A DNA stretch of 64,000 bases from Apostichopus japonicus. Its lineage: Eukaryota > Echinodermata > Holothuroidea > Aspidochirotida > Stichopodidae. Every line of letters begins with the position of its first letter. Within the stretch, counting starts at the first letter, position 1. Shown piece by piece: positions 34,812 through 46,478 of the stretch. The stretch is taken from positions 13,377,001-13,441,000 of the forward strand of contig NC_092569.1 of NCBI RefSeq assembly GCF_037975245.1. The letters are read 5' to 3'. The notes under the pieces were generated by a model. That model did no database searches. It worked only from the letters and a program-made list of their open reading frames with translations, and was not told where the DNA came from. A program made the position numbers and the translations under genes.

Positions 34812-35028
34812 TCATAACGTCTTATCAACGTCAGGAACTGCCGGAGCTTCGTCTCCCAAATCTCTTTCTGCACCACCCCTCGCAACTGCCACTGGCTCGA
34901 ACTGGTAGGTTGCACCCAAATGCTTCTTTTTTTCATCATCGCTATTTTCGCTTTCATAAAAAACTCGACGAAGAGCAAGACAGGCGCAATTCTATTTCCT
35001 CTGAATTATCGTCGGAACTTTGAGACAT
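34812..35028 (-). pseudogene. P2X7 C-terminal-domain-like gene, probable first exon (frameshifted)
   Basis: ATG at 35028 opens MSQSSDDNSEEIELRL, an acidic start common in this protein type, but that frame stops soon after. The next frame continues with RRVFYESENSDDEKKKHLGA and TYQFEPVAVA, where YQFEP is a motif I associate with the N-terminal part of such proteins. One indel separates the two. Together with the nonsense codon in the middle exon this points to a decayed gene. Confidence 0.6.
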
Positions 35029-35959
35029 TTCTGATCAATTTTGTGCTTCATTGTGTAATTGATTTCAAGTTGATGAAAACGCGTTAGCACACACTACACA
35101 GTGAAACACACAGATATCGGCGTAGCGTCGTTCATGCAATGACGTCACGAGGCTTATCGCTGCAAAATTTGTTTTTCTCACTTCCTGGTTCAGAATGCGT
35201 CATAGTTCGTATCTTCATTTGAAATTTTCTCCACGAAAATCACGTTTTTTTTTAACAAAAAAAGTTATATATTTTTCTATCAAATTGTCCAAATATTTTA
35301 ATTTCAATGAGTGACCTATGACCGTTTCGTGACCTCTTTAATGCTTTTAATGCAGCTATAGGGTGGGAGAGGGGAGAGGGAATCGCATGTATTATCCAAG
35401 CGTGCCATACTTCAGTAGCCTCTTCTATCTATTAGAGCACAGGTGAACAGTACAGCAGCATATATATTTGGCGAAGAAACAGTTGCAGTTTCTCATCCCC
35501 TTCACAACTAAACGTAACATCTAATACTGAGAGCAACGACAGACATGTATAACAAGGGAAGGACATTTGCAATCCTAACCTTGAAAATGCTATGTGTAAT
35601 GCATGTACAACTCTCATGTAGTGGTAAAGTGATAGGCATTATTAAACTGGTTTGGCGGTTTATTGTAACGCCGACCGAATTCTATACAGTCAAGTCGGAA
35701 CACAGAGCCTTGAAAAATCAGCCAAAGAGTTCAAGTAATGTCTAAAAACTTTGTTAAAAAGAAAACACTTTCTCCTGTTACAATGGTTAATGAAGTACAT
35801 CAATTAATCCTCCAATCAATGTTTAAACGCTTTAAGATGAGTTAAACGGTAGCAATACATCTTTGGGCATAATACATGGCTTAACTCATTTACAACACTA
35901 TTGGAAGTAAAGCAGTACCAAAAGAATACAAGTGTAGACCAAACCTCGCAGCCTCTGCG

Positions 35960-36262
35960 AGTTCTGACAATAACTCGCAATATGCGAGCGAACCCTAAAA
36001 GTCGTAATTCCTGCGAGCTGATCTGTTTCCCGCTACTTGCGATCTGTGCTGTATCTCGCAAATCAGTGCGAGCTGGGATGTTTCTCGCAGCTTGCGATCT
36101 GTGCTGTATCTCGCAAATCTGTGCGAGTTGGACTGTCTCTCGCAGCTTGCGATCTGTGCTGTATCTCGCAAATCCGTGCGAGTTGGAATGTCTCTCGCAG
36201 CTTGCGATCTGTGCTGTTTCTCGCAAATAGTGCGAACTGCACTGTGTCTCGCAAATCCCGAG
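35960..36262. repeat. 55-bp minisatellite with inverted CGCA/TGCG cores
   Basis: Five to six copies of a 55-bp unit with GCTTGCGATCTGTGCTGTAT and TCTCGCAAAT. Since 55 is not a multiple of 3, all frames show related Cys/Ser-rich peptides, which are artefacts. The unit contains internal inverted pairs (CTCGCA / TGCGAG). Confidence 0.94.
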
Positions 36263-36722
36263 AGCTTAAACTGAAACCCAGGTATATCTCGGGTCTTTAC
36301 ACATATTCACAAAATAGGGAGATGGTCGAGCTTCAGCCTTAGGTTACGTTTCAGTACTTGTACGTCAATCTTTCTCAATATACCGCATTGAATTCTGAGC
36401 TACGTTAATGCTCCAGCCTTGTAAATTTTAGGGTTACATCACAAGTAATTCTGGCAACTTTAATATTATATTTGGTCGAGATAGATAGACAAACAAATAT
36501 ACTATCGTTAATTGGTTCACTTCACTGACACGGTCGATATAACATTGACGGGTACTAACGGCTTATTCCCAAGTTCCCTTAACACATAAAAGAAAACAAA
36601 TGAAAATCATTACCAAGTAAATGTCTAGAATCACCGGTCACCAGGTAGAGCCAGGAAACACAATAACGGTTCCTTGATACACAAGGATCACAGTAGAGAT
36701 CCGTGTAGAGAGTACACATGAG

Positions 36723-37366
36723 CAAGGGCGGCGGAACCGGGGGGGCACAGGGGGCACGTGCCCCCACTTTTCCTCAGGTTAAAAATGTGCCCTTTTTCTA
36801 CATAAAAATTGACGTGTCTCAAGTTAGCAAGAGGCCAGGGAAACAGAATGAACACTCGGGAAAGGCCGTTTCCAGCCATCTGAGGGGTCTGTAAAACCAA
36901 AACTTTTCTTGTACGTTCCTCGCCAACTGATGGTGGCGCTCCGCTCAGATAGTCGTGCTTACAACTTTGCAAATCCTGGCTACGCCCCTGACTTTTAATG
37001 AATTTCCGTGGGTCAAACTCAATGCTATTTCGAATGGAAAAATATTGTTAAGATATTGACAAGAAATAAACTTCAATTCGGAAGATTCCTACATTAGTAA
37101 CTAGCATGATTTCACCTCATTTTGTCTCAAAAGAAAACTTTTTCCTTGTTTCCCAATTTGCACATTGGATATTGCAGTGCTAGTATTTTCCTTCAAGGGG
37201 GGGGGGGGGGGCGTTGATGGAGTGATGTGTATACGCAAATAAGATAACACAGTAAGAGTTATAAAGGCTACTAAATATAAAGCTGCATCAGTCCAAGCGA
37301 ATTTCTGCAAAGTGCCCTTTGATGTCGGTGCCCCCCCCCAGATTAAAAGTGCTTCCGCCGCCCTTG
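36723..37366. mobile_element. hAT-like element, left arm of the composite (644 bp)
   Basis: Begins CAAGGGCGGCGGAACC and ends TTCCGCCGCCCTTG, inverted repeats of each other. The inside carries, in reverse orientation, the core and end of the CAGGGGCGTAGCC family (to 36990), so it contains an older nested or fused element. Confidence 0.93.
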
Positions 37367-38957
37367 ACTATAACGTAGGCACCCTCAGCGCGAGTCGTTG
37401 TTTGGGTGTTTCAAGATGGCGTGAATGACCTTCAAATAGCTGCAAAGAGTAGTTGTTGTAAACAGATGCGATATGGCTTCTATGCATTAATTTCTGTGGT
37501 AGAGTCACACTGAGCGTTAACTGCTGAGAGTTCGAGCAACCACAATAACATTAACAAAGGAGTTAACGGGGTGTGTTAAATATTAAGTTAAACATTTATG
37601 GTCGACACAGGTGCGGAAGATATGTATATGTATGTGGAAGCAGTTTTAATCATTTATAAAACTATCGGGCAGCGGGGCAGGTGAAAAGAACAACAAGACC
37701 CTGGAATATCAAGACCCTGCAGGGAAGACAGTGAATGTCAGTAGATGATAATTTGGCATTTGGTATATGCAAATACATAATGCCTTATCTAATCCATAAC
37801 CGCTATGTGTAGAGAACTCTTTGTCAAAGTAAATAACGCAGAAAAGGGTGTATGAAGGGACAAGAAGCGAAACCAAAAAGAAAGGAGCAGCCGTTATGAT
37901 GGGGTTACGATTTGGTTTCACGATTTTATGATAATAATCTATCTCCATTATTGTAAGTGATCGCCGATAAACCTGCATTATATCAATATACATATGAATA
38001 AAAAGCCTTAGCAGACGTTTCTGTGTTCTCTAGTATATATATTTTTTTTAAATTTATTTATTCATTTATTAGGATAGTTTTGAATTAGGTTTGGTTGTAG
38101 GCCTATCTACTATATTCAATGTTAATCAATACTGAAATCTCATACCAATATAACTCACTAATTATCATTAGCTTCTCTTTTGTAAACCGAGTTACCTTTG
38201 GTTACAGGATGATAGGAGGGCGTGCCTTATCTTATCCAGAGTGTATAACAGTTGATTATAATTATCAACTGTTAATCTGTCATATACCAATGTATTTTGG
38301 CGACAACACGGTGAGTTATAGGCTACTATCATATAGCATGGAGTGAGCTCCATGCATATATAATAAGGGGTTTTATGCTTCAGCCCCCATAGGGTTACGA
38401 CACACGGTACCCGCGGCCTCATCTTGATTTCCAAGGGTTATACACGTCAAAATTTACAGAGAGATTTTGTTTGTTTGTATATGTGCTATTAAGGTATCGT
38501 ATAAAGTATTAACCACCACTGTACGTGTATCTTTTATCCGGTATAGGCCTCAAAAATTATATGCTAGATAGCGCTATTCGGAAGCCATGCTATCATATAT
38601 ACAAGGAAATACGACTTTGGTGTAACATATATGTGCAAACTAATACAATGTGGAATAGCTTAGTATGTTTTTTTCCAACAAATGTCGGATTATCTTTCAT
38701 GCATATTTTGAGAATCAGCCATCTTATAGTTATATTTCATTCCTATATGAGGAAGTAATCTATGTGATTGTGAGATGGCGTACGTGGGTGTGCGCTCGCG
38801 TGTGTGTGTTTGATACTCGTAAAATGCTGTAACTTCAGAAGGATAACTAGGATACATGTCATGTTTGGTATATACGTTCTCCTTAGGAAGAACTGGTTTG
38901 AATTGTTGTTGGTATGGGACAAAGGTCATTTCAGGTCAGCACGGGTCAAAGTCAAAG
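37367..38957. other. DNA carried between the two composite arms
   Basis: Unique AT-rich sequence with no recognised gene. A 94-codon minus-strand frame at 37709-37993 has a hydrophobic middle (AAPFFLVSLLVPSYTLFCVI) but no splice context or family. No transposase motif seen. Confidence 0.5.
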
Positions 38958-39613
38958 CAAGGGCGGCGGAACCGGGGGGGGGGGCATAGGGGGCACGTGC
39001 CCCCCACTTTTCCTCAGGTTAAAAATGTGCCCTTTTTCTACATAAGAATTGAGGTGTCTCAAGTTAGCAAGAGGCCAGGTAACCAGAATGAACACTCGGG
39101 AAGGGCCGTTCCCGGCCATCTGAGGGGTTTGTAAAACCAAAAATTTTCTTTGTACTCTCCGCGCCAACCGATGGTGGCGCTCCGCTCAGATAGTCTTGCA
39201 TACAACTTTGCAAATCCTGGCTACGCCCCTGACTTTTTAATGAGTTTCTGTGGGTCAAACTCAAAGCTATTTCGAATGGAAAAAAAATTTGTTAAGATAT
39301 TAACAAGAAATAAACTCTAATTAGGAAGATTCCTACATTAGCAACTTGCATGATTTCACCTCATTTTGTCTCAAAAGAAAACTTGTTCCTTGTTTCCCAA
39401 TTTGCACATTGGATATTGCAGTGCTAGTACGCATATTTTCCTTCGGGGGGGGGGGGTGGGCGTTGATGGAGTGATGTGTATACGCAATTAAGAGAATACA
39501 ATAAGAGTTATAAAGGGTACTAAATATAAGGCTGCATCAGTCCAATCGAATATCTGCAAAGTGCCCTTTGATGTCGGTGCCCCCCCAGATTAAAAGTGCT
39601 TCCGCCGCCCTTG
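38958..39613. mobile_element. hAT-like element, right arm of the composite (656 bp)
   Basis: Same orientation and nearly the same sequence as 36723-37366, including the nested reverse CAGGGGCGTAGCC core. It differs mainly in G-run length and scattered substitutions. Confidence 0.93.
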
Positions 39614-39621
39614 CACATGAG

Positions 39622-40586
39622 TAATATTGCAGTAAACGATTGCAACTTAGCGCTAACTGACTACTTTCACAACTTTTGGGCGTCTGCCTCTTACGAACAA
39701 TAAACCAATCCTTTTTATACCAAGTAGCTTGAATAGCTGAACTCGGTGACCCCCTTTTATGTTTTTGATGTATGCCTAAGCGCGCGCACGCAGGAAGCGG
39801 CTTCCTTTTTGTTTTGGAAAACTGTCTACACTGCTGGGAAAACACGGTGAGCTTCCTTAGATCTTAAGAGAAAGGGTTAAAGTTCTGGGGCCCGAGACGG
39901 GAAATCAAAATGAGAATAGTAAGCAGCCCGAGCTCAATACAGAACGAAACAAATTAACAGTAAGAAATCTGCGAGGCTTATACGTCAAATTTCTGTAACA
40001 TTATGTCTAGGCCTATGTTAATTCATGTAGTGTACATAAATTTGGTACACAGTAACGGGTACAGTAAATTGAATTAATTCAATATTGTTGTTTAAAATAT
40101 TAAATGTTATTATGAAATGTTGTAGGGCAACCTGTTAACACCGTTTTCAAGAACATGATTGACACACACACACAAGATTAGTTTAGTAACCTACTAGCCT
40201 GTAGCAGACATGATAGGCTAATCGTTGACTAGAGATTCTTAAAGTTGATTAGCACTTACCTGTATTCAACTGATACTATTTTCCAACTCGAATTTTCAAG
40301 ATGTACGTTACAGTGTTTTTAAGCATATAAGTGAAGAAACCGAACGTGGGAAGTTCCTGTTGGGTGCAGCGCGTAAAATAATGGCTGCACACAGCGAACC
40401 ATAGTATGCAAAAGAGCACTTATATTGATAAAGCATACAGCTAATGTGTGTGAACGAAACCGAAAGGTAAACTTCCTATAAAAACACGGCCGCGTTACAT
40501 TAGGCGTTTCATGAATACAACGGCAAAGGTTAAGGTCAAACGTAATGCACGCCGTTTGTACCAAATTTGTTTCAGAAACTTATGTT
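39622..40586. other. No gene recognised
   Basis: Unique sequence without recognisable exon or repeat. Confidence 0.5.
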
Positions 40587-40935
40587 CAGGGGCGTCAGAA
40601 GCTATTTGGGATTGGTACGGCAGATCAGAGTGTGGCCATCTATCATAATTATCGGGGGGGGGGGGACGATTGGTAGGTTAAACTACGCTACGCGTCACTA
40701 TGGTTGGCGCGTAGCGTAATGGAGAAAATTTTGAAAAAAAAACGGTTCCCAGATTGCAGGAGATGGCACTTCCCGAGCTTGAAAACAAGACACCTGCCAC
40801 CTGATTAATCTTCTGAAACACATTATGCAGTATGTTTCATTTTGGTTCTTTATCTTTTGCCATTTTTTTTAGTCCTCCTCCTTTTTGTTGTTGTTGTTGT
40901 TGTTGTTGTCGCCGTGAATATTGGTCACGCCCCTG
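40587..40935. mobile_element. Degraded hAT-like element
   Basis: Ends CAGGGGCGTCAG and its near complement TCACGCCCCTG, with a G-run and a diverged GGTTGGCGCGTAGCG core. The flanking 8 bases do not match, so the assignment relies on the termini and core. A (TTG)n run lies at about 40886-40909. Confidence 0.7.
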
Positions 40936-42288
40936 ATGTTGCCGTGGCTAAAACCCAGGTTGACGCCGCGGTAACTTAGGTTGCATTCGAGGAAACTTCC
41001 GTTATCCAATTTTATTCTGTTGTCCACTTTCATTCCGTTGTCCAAATTCATTTCGTTTCGAAGTAGTCCGTCGCGAGGAATCTCGTTGCATGATGCAAGA
41101 AGTTAACTGTGAAGGTGGGCCTTGTCCAATCAATGAAGTTTATATCTGGCATTTAGAACGGCCTCATTGAAGGTAGCAGCCAACACTAACATCAGCCAAT
41201 AAGAAAAAAAAAAGACAGTAAGACATGACACAAGGTACTGCCACTGCGGTCGTGTGTGTGTTGTTCAAAATTAGTGCATAAATGTGAAAGGTATTGTTTA
41301 TTTTCTTCAAAATCGTTTAAATTGAGTTATCGACCTAAATGAGAAGTCCGGTTAGCACCACATTAAAGTAGAAGGAACCTTTTCACGTGATATATCTCTA
41401 CCATCGCTACGTCTTGACCTAGAGTGGCCTTAAAGTTTTCACCCCGATACGGACCTCTATCGTCAGCCACGGAAATATGCCACTTATGAAAGACACTTAT
41501 TTTTCTCTCGATCTCAACTGAACAAGTGGCTGTAGAATAATTTAAAGCGCATGTCTTTGATCAGGGCAGCTGTACGCATCTGTAGGATTCTGAAAACAAC
41601 TGTTTAATAGCAACAGTTAATGATAGGGAAAAAATATCTCCCTTAGCATACATAGGCAATTGCTACAATCAAAATGAATTAGCGTCTTTAATATATCTGT
41701 TTATTGACGCAAAAATTATCAATGCCAGGTGAAGTAAATATCCAGCAGTCTGGAAGGCATTTTCGACATATCATGTATTTAGTAGACTATACTTTATTTA
41801 CCAAAACACTGACACACATATGAATACATGCAACACCTATATGACTTCATGCTGGTTTCTACTGACACGAGTTGACTCTGACCGCGCAGATTGTTTTGAC
41901 TTAATTTGACAATGTATCTGATTTGCTTTGACGTGGGAAAAAATTGTCCACTGCATGCTGATTAAATTAGCTTTTGACAAGTCGAAATTTGGCCAGAAAA
42001 TGAAAAACTTACAATTGTCATTATTTATATAAGTTTGTGTGAATATAATGAAACCATGAGCAGGGAAAATCTTAACATGGCTGAAAGTGTGCATAGTAAA
42101 CAACATGAAAATGGCTGAAGTCTTCATAGGATTTACAGTTTTGAATTACTAAATTTTTGCAACACAAACATTTTTACAAACATTTTACAGTAATACAAAT
42201 TCACATAACCATCATTTTATCTTGTTTCATATGAATTTAATTCATGTGGGAGTGTTAGTGTTAGTATTACTGTTAATGAGTGTTAGTG
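40936..42288. other. No gene recognised
   Basis: Unique AT-rich sequence; short open frames lack splice context or protein character. Confidence 0.5.
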
Positions 42289-42317
42289 TTACGAAGTGTT
42301 AGCTCAGTGGTTAACGC
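42289..42317 (+). mobile_element. tRNA-derived SINE, 5' part (split by an insertion)
   Basis: TTAGCTCAGTGGTTAACGC is an A-box/D-arm sequence. The rest of the tRNA-like head continues at 43301. Confidence 0.75.
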
Positions 42318-43300
42318 CAGGCGCGGCGGAATGGGAAAATTATTGGGGGCTATTGTGTGGAGACTATCTAAGCGGAGCGCCACCGTCGGTTGGCGCGGAG
42401 TGTACAAGAAAATTGTGGGTTTTTCAAACCCCCCAGATGGCCGGAAACGGAACTTCCAGAGTGTTTTATGCTACGAATACCTAGCCCTAAAATAGTGGTC
42501 TCAAGCCTGCAATTTCTCAGATTGCACGTAAAAACATTGTAATTTGTATATTCGATGGTGTTTTAAGAGAGTAGCTATTACTCGTAGTGTACTCGCAAAG
42601 ACGTTTTTGAGTTTAGTAAATTACTACTTGCAATTAAATGCAATAATTAAATAAATGTCATAAGAACAAAACTGAAAGCATTCCTTAATGTCAACAAATG
42701 GGTAATTCCAAAACCATGTGCAGCTGCACAAATTTCTATGAACCAAGCACTATCACGAATGCATGTACCCTATACAGTACACTGGGCTGAGTACATGTGA
42801 AATGCTAATACTGTGTTTATGTTATCACTTTAGAAGGATATACCCTACGAAAGATACATCTCCAATAAGAAGGAAATGTCCCTGAAGGATATACCCATGG
42901 GAAATGTGCTACCATTAGAAGGATATACCCTTCAGGGGATGTTGGAGAACTGGTTGAAATGAGGCAAGTCATTGGCCTAAGACAAAGCTGTGTTGCGCTT
43001 ACCGGTACTCACACTTACTGCTTCCACTTTTCACGGGGCGTGAAGACGCGGTTGGCGTGACAATGTGGTCTATAGCCAGGGGACCTGTCGAGGGTCCCCC
43101 AGCATTAATTAAAATTATTACACCTATATAGTATACATGTGCTTCGGACAGATCGACAAGTATGCATTCAAAAATAGGCAGATGCACGTTTCGGAGCCTT
43201 GGTAAATATTGGGGGGCTTTTCATGCATTTGCCCCCTCAACTTTTCATTGGGGGGGGGGGCTGAGCCCTCCAAGCCCCCCCCCCGGTACCGCCGCCACTG
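42318..43300. mobile_element. hAT-like element inserted in a SINE (983 bp)
   Basis: Starts CAGGCGCGGCGGAATGG, ends GTACCGCCGCCACTG, and is flanked on both sides by GTTAACGC (42310-42317, 43301-43308). After the left end comes the shared core ACTATCTAAGCGGAGCGCCA. Removing the element would restore a continuous tRNA-like sequence, which independently confirms the insertion point. Confidence 0.93.
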
Positions 43301-43380
43301 GTTAACGCCGGTGCCTTTCAATCATAAGGTCCCGAGTTCGAGTCACTCCAAGATTAATGTATGTGATCCAGTTACAGAGT
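43301..43380 (+). mobile_element. tRNA-derived SINE, 3' part
   Basis: Continues the head with GCCTTTCAATCATAAGGTC (anticodon-arm region) and B-box GAGTTCGAGTCAC, followed by a short body. Arms do not pair well enough for a functional tRNA. Confidence 0.72.
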
Positions 43381-44340
43381 TGTTGACAATTCACAATCAT
43401 GGACGTTATATATGAATCTAAGAGACAGGTCGGTCAGCTCGCGGCTTTGATAAGTCAATGATGTCTTCTTCGCGAGTTCCTGCTTGCAGGAATATCTAAA
43501 GTACGTACATATGCAGGAAAACCATTACTATGGAACACTGTAGTCCCGTAAAAGGTCTTTATCAAGATGAATGAACAGATTTAAAAGAGAACTCTCAACT
43601 GGTAGTGAGATGTCCCTGAATTATTTAAATCTGTACTCTGATTTCCTGATCTTCCTTAAATGACTATTTACACAAGAACCACAGAAAGTTACAATAAACT
43701 GGCAAATTAACTCTGGGGAAAGAGGCACAATTTTTAAAGCAAAATTTTACTGTACATTAAAGTATGAGTATTTCCTTCTTTCCACAATGCTTCTGCTGCA
43801 CAAAAATATTCATTGATTTACATCTGAAAAAATCTCTGCAACGATTTTACACAAATCCCAAATGACACAGATTGGTTTTTTGTACTTGTATATCTGCAAA
43901 ATATACATGTTGGCTTTTTTTTTCTCGAATAGACTTAACATTTTAGACTTTAAATTCTTTAGATTCTTTAATGAATAAAACATTAACAGCACTTTAATGG
44001 TTTCATCCTCCCAAAGAAAAAAGTTTTATATGTGATATATTTGTTCTTCTTTCGCATTTAAATTGGAGAGGATGTGGGGAAAATATTGATCGTTGGCTTG
44101 ATATCCCCTTAGTCCATTAACTATGTTGCCATTGAGAACATTGTATTTATACATCAACACTAGTGCTAGCCAAAACAAGGAAAACTTATAGGATGCATTT
44201 AGATAAGCCGTGGCCAGTATAAGTGTTTGCTGAATACATCTTATGAATTAAGATATTACACAGGGCATTTTCTGAACCAAATGCAGAGCAAGACATGATG
44301 ACAGGAAATTGGGAATAAGACTTGGCATAGTTAGGTAGGC
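43381..44340. other. No gene recognised
   Basis: AT-rich, no recognisable feature. Confidence 0.5.
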
Positions 44341-45000
44341 CTAGTTCTGTGAGGGACACTTCGTTTTCATAGTCATATGTCTACTTCTTTAAAATGAGGG
44401 GTATTATTAATAGAGGTGAGTATAGCTAGTGCTATATACTTAAACAAACTATTCAAGTTCTTAACGTGACCTTATAGTGACATGGGTTTCCAGAGATAAA
44501 ACTGTCACCATTCTACCTTCAATATGTCAACAACAAAAAAACAGAGAAGAAAATGTAAAATGTTTCATATCCTAGTGACACTATGACGTTAGATAATCCA
44601 TCTTTAAAAAATGAAAGCTACCAGACACGACTTCAACTATAGGATATCTCTGAAACGGAGCAAGGCTTTGTTAGTTTGGGTGTTCCTCACATAGATCTCT
44701 GGCATACAATTTGTTTTCCATCTCATTTATTCAACACACTTGTATTTACAATTCTGATGAGAACATTGTTTTGTCATATCAATGTTACAAAGGAATTATT
44801 CATATAATGCGAACAATGTTTCCGAATAGAGTATTTATTCCCTCTCTTCTTTTATAAATATATATGCCTACACAAAACCGTACATAAATACACGTACACA
44901 CATACACATACATAGATATACACATATATGTACAAACATACCTATATATATTTATACACATACATACACACACATATGTATATAAACATACACAGTGAGC
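44340..45000. repeat. Duplicated intergenic segment (partner 50990-51660)
   Basis: Shares TTCAAGTTCTTAACGTGACC and GAAAGCTACCAGACA with 51000-51200, and both copies end in a CA/TA-rich stretch of tacacacatacaca type. A receptor EGF exon follows the partner at 50391; none is seen after this copy. Confidence 0.85.
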
Positions 45001-45179
45001 AAACAAAGAAAGACAAATAGAAACAGCAGAGAATGGCGATGTTCGATATTGTCAGACATCTCAACCTTCGTGAAATTTGTTTCGTCATGTTTTTAACTGA
45101 TTCTGTATCTTACTATACATTAGTATTACACGTTATTGCTTGTAATCTATACATGAATACCTTACAGTTCAGTGATTAG

Positions 45180-45605
45180 TAAAAAGGACGTACCCTATCA
45201 TATCATATCCATACTGCAGTACATCGTATTTCACACCACACCGCAAAACACCACGTCACGTCACACTGCGTCATCTATCATACCACACCGCGTCATCCAG
45301 ACCACACCACACCATATTGAATCACTCTCTTCAACGCTGCATACAAACCACACCACATCACACCACATCAGATATCACAACTTACCACAAAGTTGCACCA
45401 AGTCACCAACCATTCCGTCTCGTATCATCCACATATACCACATTACATCACATACCACATTACACCAAGCCACACCACATACCAAATCACATCGTATCAC
45501 GTCACTTCGTATCACGTCAAGTACCACACTACACCACACCACAACACATGCCACCACGCCAAGTCACATTAAGTCACGTCATATCACATTACATCCCGTG
45601 CCTTT
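45180..45605. repeat. Degenerate pentamer repeat (CACAC/CATCA)
   Basis: Long run of accacaccacatcacacc-type sequence with an approximate 5-bp period. The 166-codon His/Thr-rich frame is an artefact. A close copy is at 63525-63830, and the unique sequence beyond it (to 45790) matches 63830-64000. Confidence 0.9.
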
Positions 45606-46038
45606 TCACTATGGTATGATAGACCTGACGTCAAACAAAATTTCACCTGACTTGCAAAAGTTTTACGTTTGACCTGGTGCGTTTGCAACGCGTAACATCT
45701 GCATAAGTAAACAGATGTAACTTAAAATGTTTTTTCTTTCGTTTATTGATCGTTATCAAAACATAATTCCGCTGTTAGCAGATTCATTATGGATTTACCT
45801 CGGCATGAATCGTTCGCATATATTAAGCTAGATTGAAAATGTAGTTGCTGTCGTCTTAATATTATTGCTTGCATCATTTAAAATAAATCGAAACAGAACT
45901 ACATAAGGGACGTTTTAATATTATTCAGGGTGATGAAAATTACGTTATAGTACAAAACCAATAACGGATACTAAACCTGTGCCGTTACAGAGACAGGATT
46001 ATCCTCATCTAACGTCATTTATCTGATATTAACTTTAC

Positions 46039-46155
46039 CTGGATCCGTGCAAATATTCCCAGTGAATCCAGTTGTACAATTACATGAATAGACTCCCCTA
46101 AATTCGTCATTCATACATGTGCCTCCATTCATACACGGGTTGAGGTCGCAAAGAT
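46039..46155 (-). CDS. Gene C exon 3: EGF-like domain
   Basis: A 117-nt phase 1-1 exon, acceptor gatgacag, donor gtaaag. [17 protein letters not shown], then [14 protein letters not shown], gives the six EGF cysteines and the usual GxF/GxC end. It is a sister of the gene A exon at 21445, and the flank on its donor side is duplicated too (45909-46038 with 21310-21444). Confidence 0.92.
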
Positions 46156-46302
46156 CTGTCATCGAGAGGAATATCGATAAGAACTAAGCCTTCAAATATT
46201 ATTGATTGATACGATTACAGATGATTAGAGTAGACATAACATATATAACAGTGACTGTACATAAAGCCCCGGATGAAGCACAAAGAAAAGAAACCTTTAC
46301 AT

Positions 46303-46398
<96 letters not shown>

Positions 46399-46406
46399 AT
46401 GCCCCT

Positions 46407-46478
<72 letters not shown>

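Larger units (their letters stand above)
36715..39621. mobile_element. Composite hAT-like transposon with one outer 8-bp duplication
   Basis: Two direct copies of one element (36723-37366 and 38958-39613) enclose 1.59 kb of other DNA. The 8 bases left of the first copy, CACATGAG, are the same as the 8 bases right of the second. The inner flanks (ACTATAAC, AGTCAAAG) match neither each other nor the outer repeat. This is the pattern expected if the left end of one copy and the right end of the other were moved as a unit. Confidence 0.8.

Noticed and set aside
35816-36342. Cys/Ser-rich proteins on both strands
   Set aside because: All frames of a 55-bp minisatellite look alike; no single frame is favoured.
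37709-37993. Possible membrane protein in the composite middle segment
   Set aside because: No splice sites, no family resemblance and ordinary length for chance in this composition; kept only as a note.
40587-40935. 8-bp target duplication for this element
   Set aside because: The flanks share only ATGTT, so I did not claim a verified insertion.
45172-45672. His/Thr-rich 166-codon protein
   Set aside because: Degenerate pentamer repeat; the copy at 63474-63866 shows the same pattern in a different frame context.
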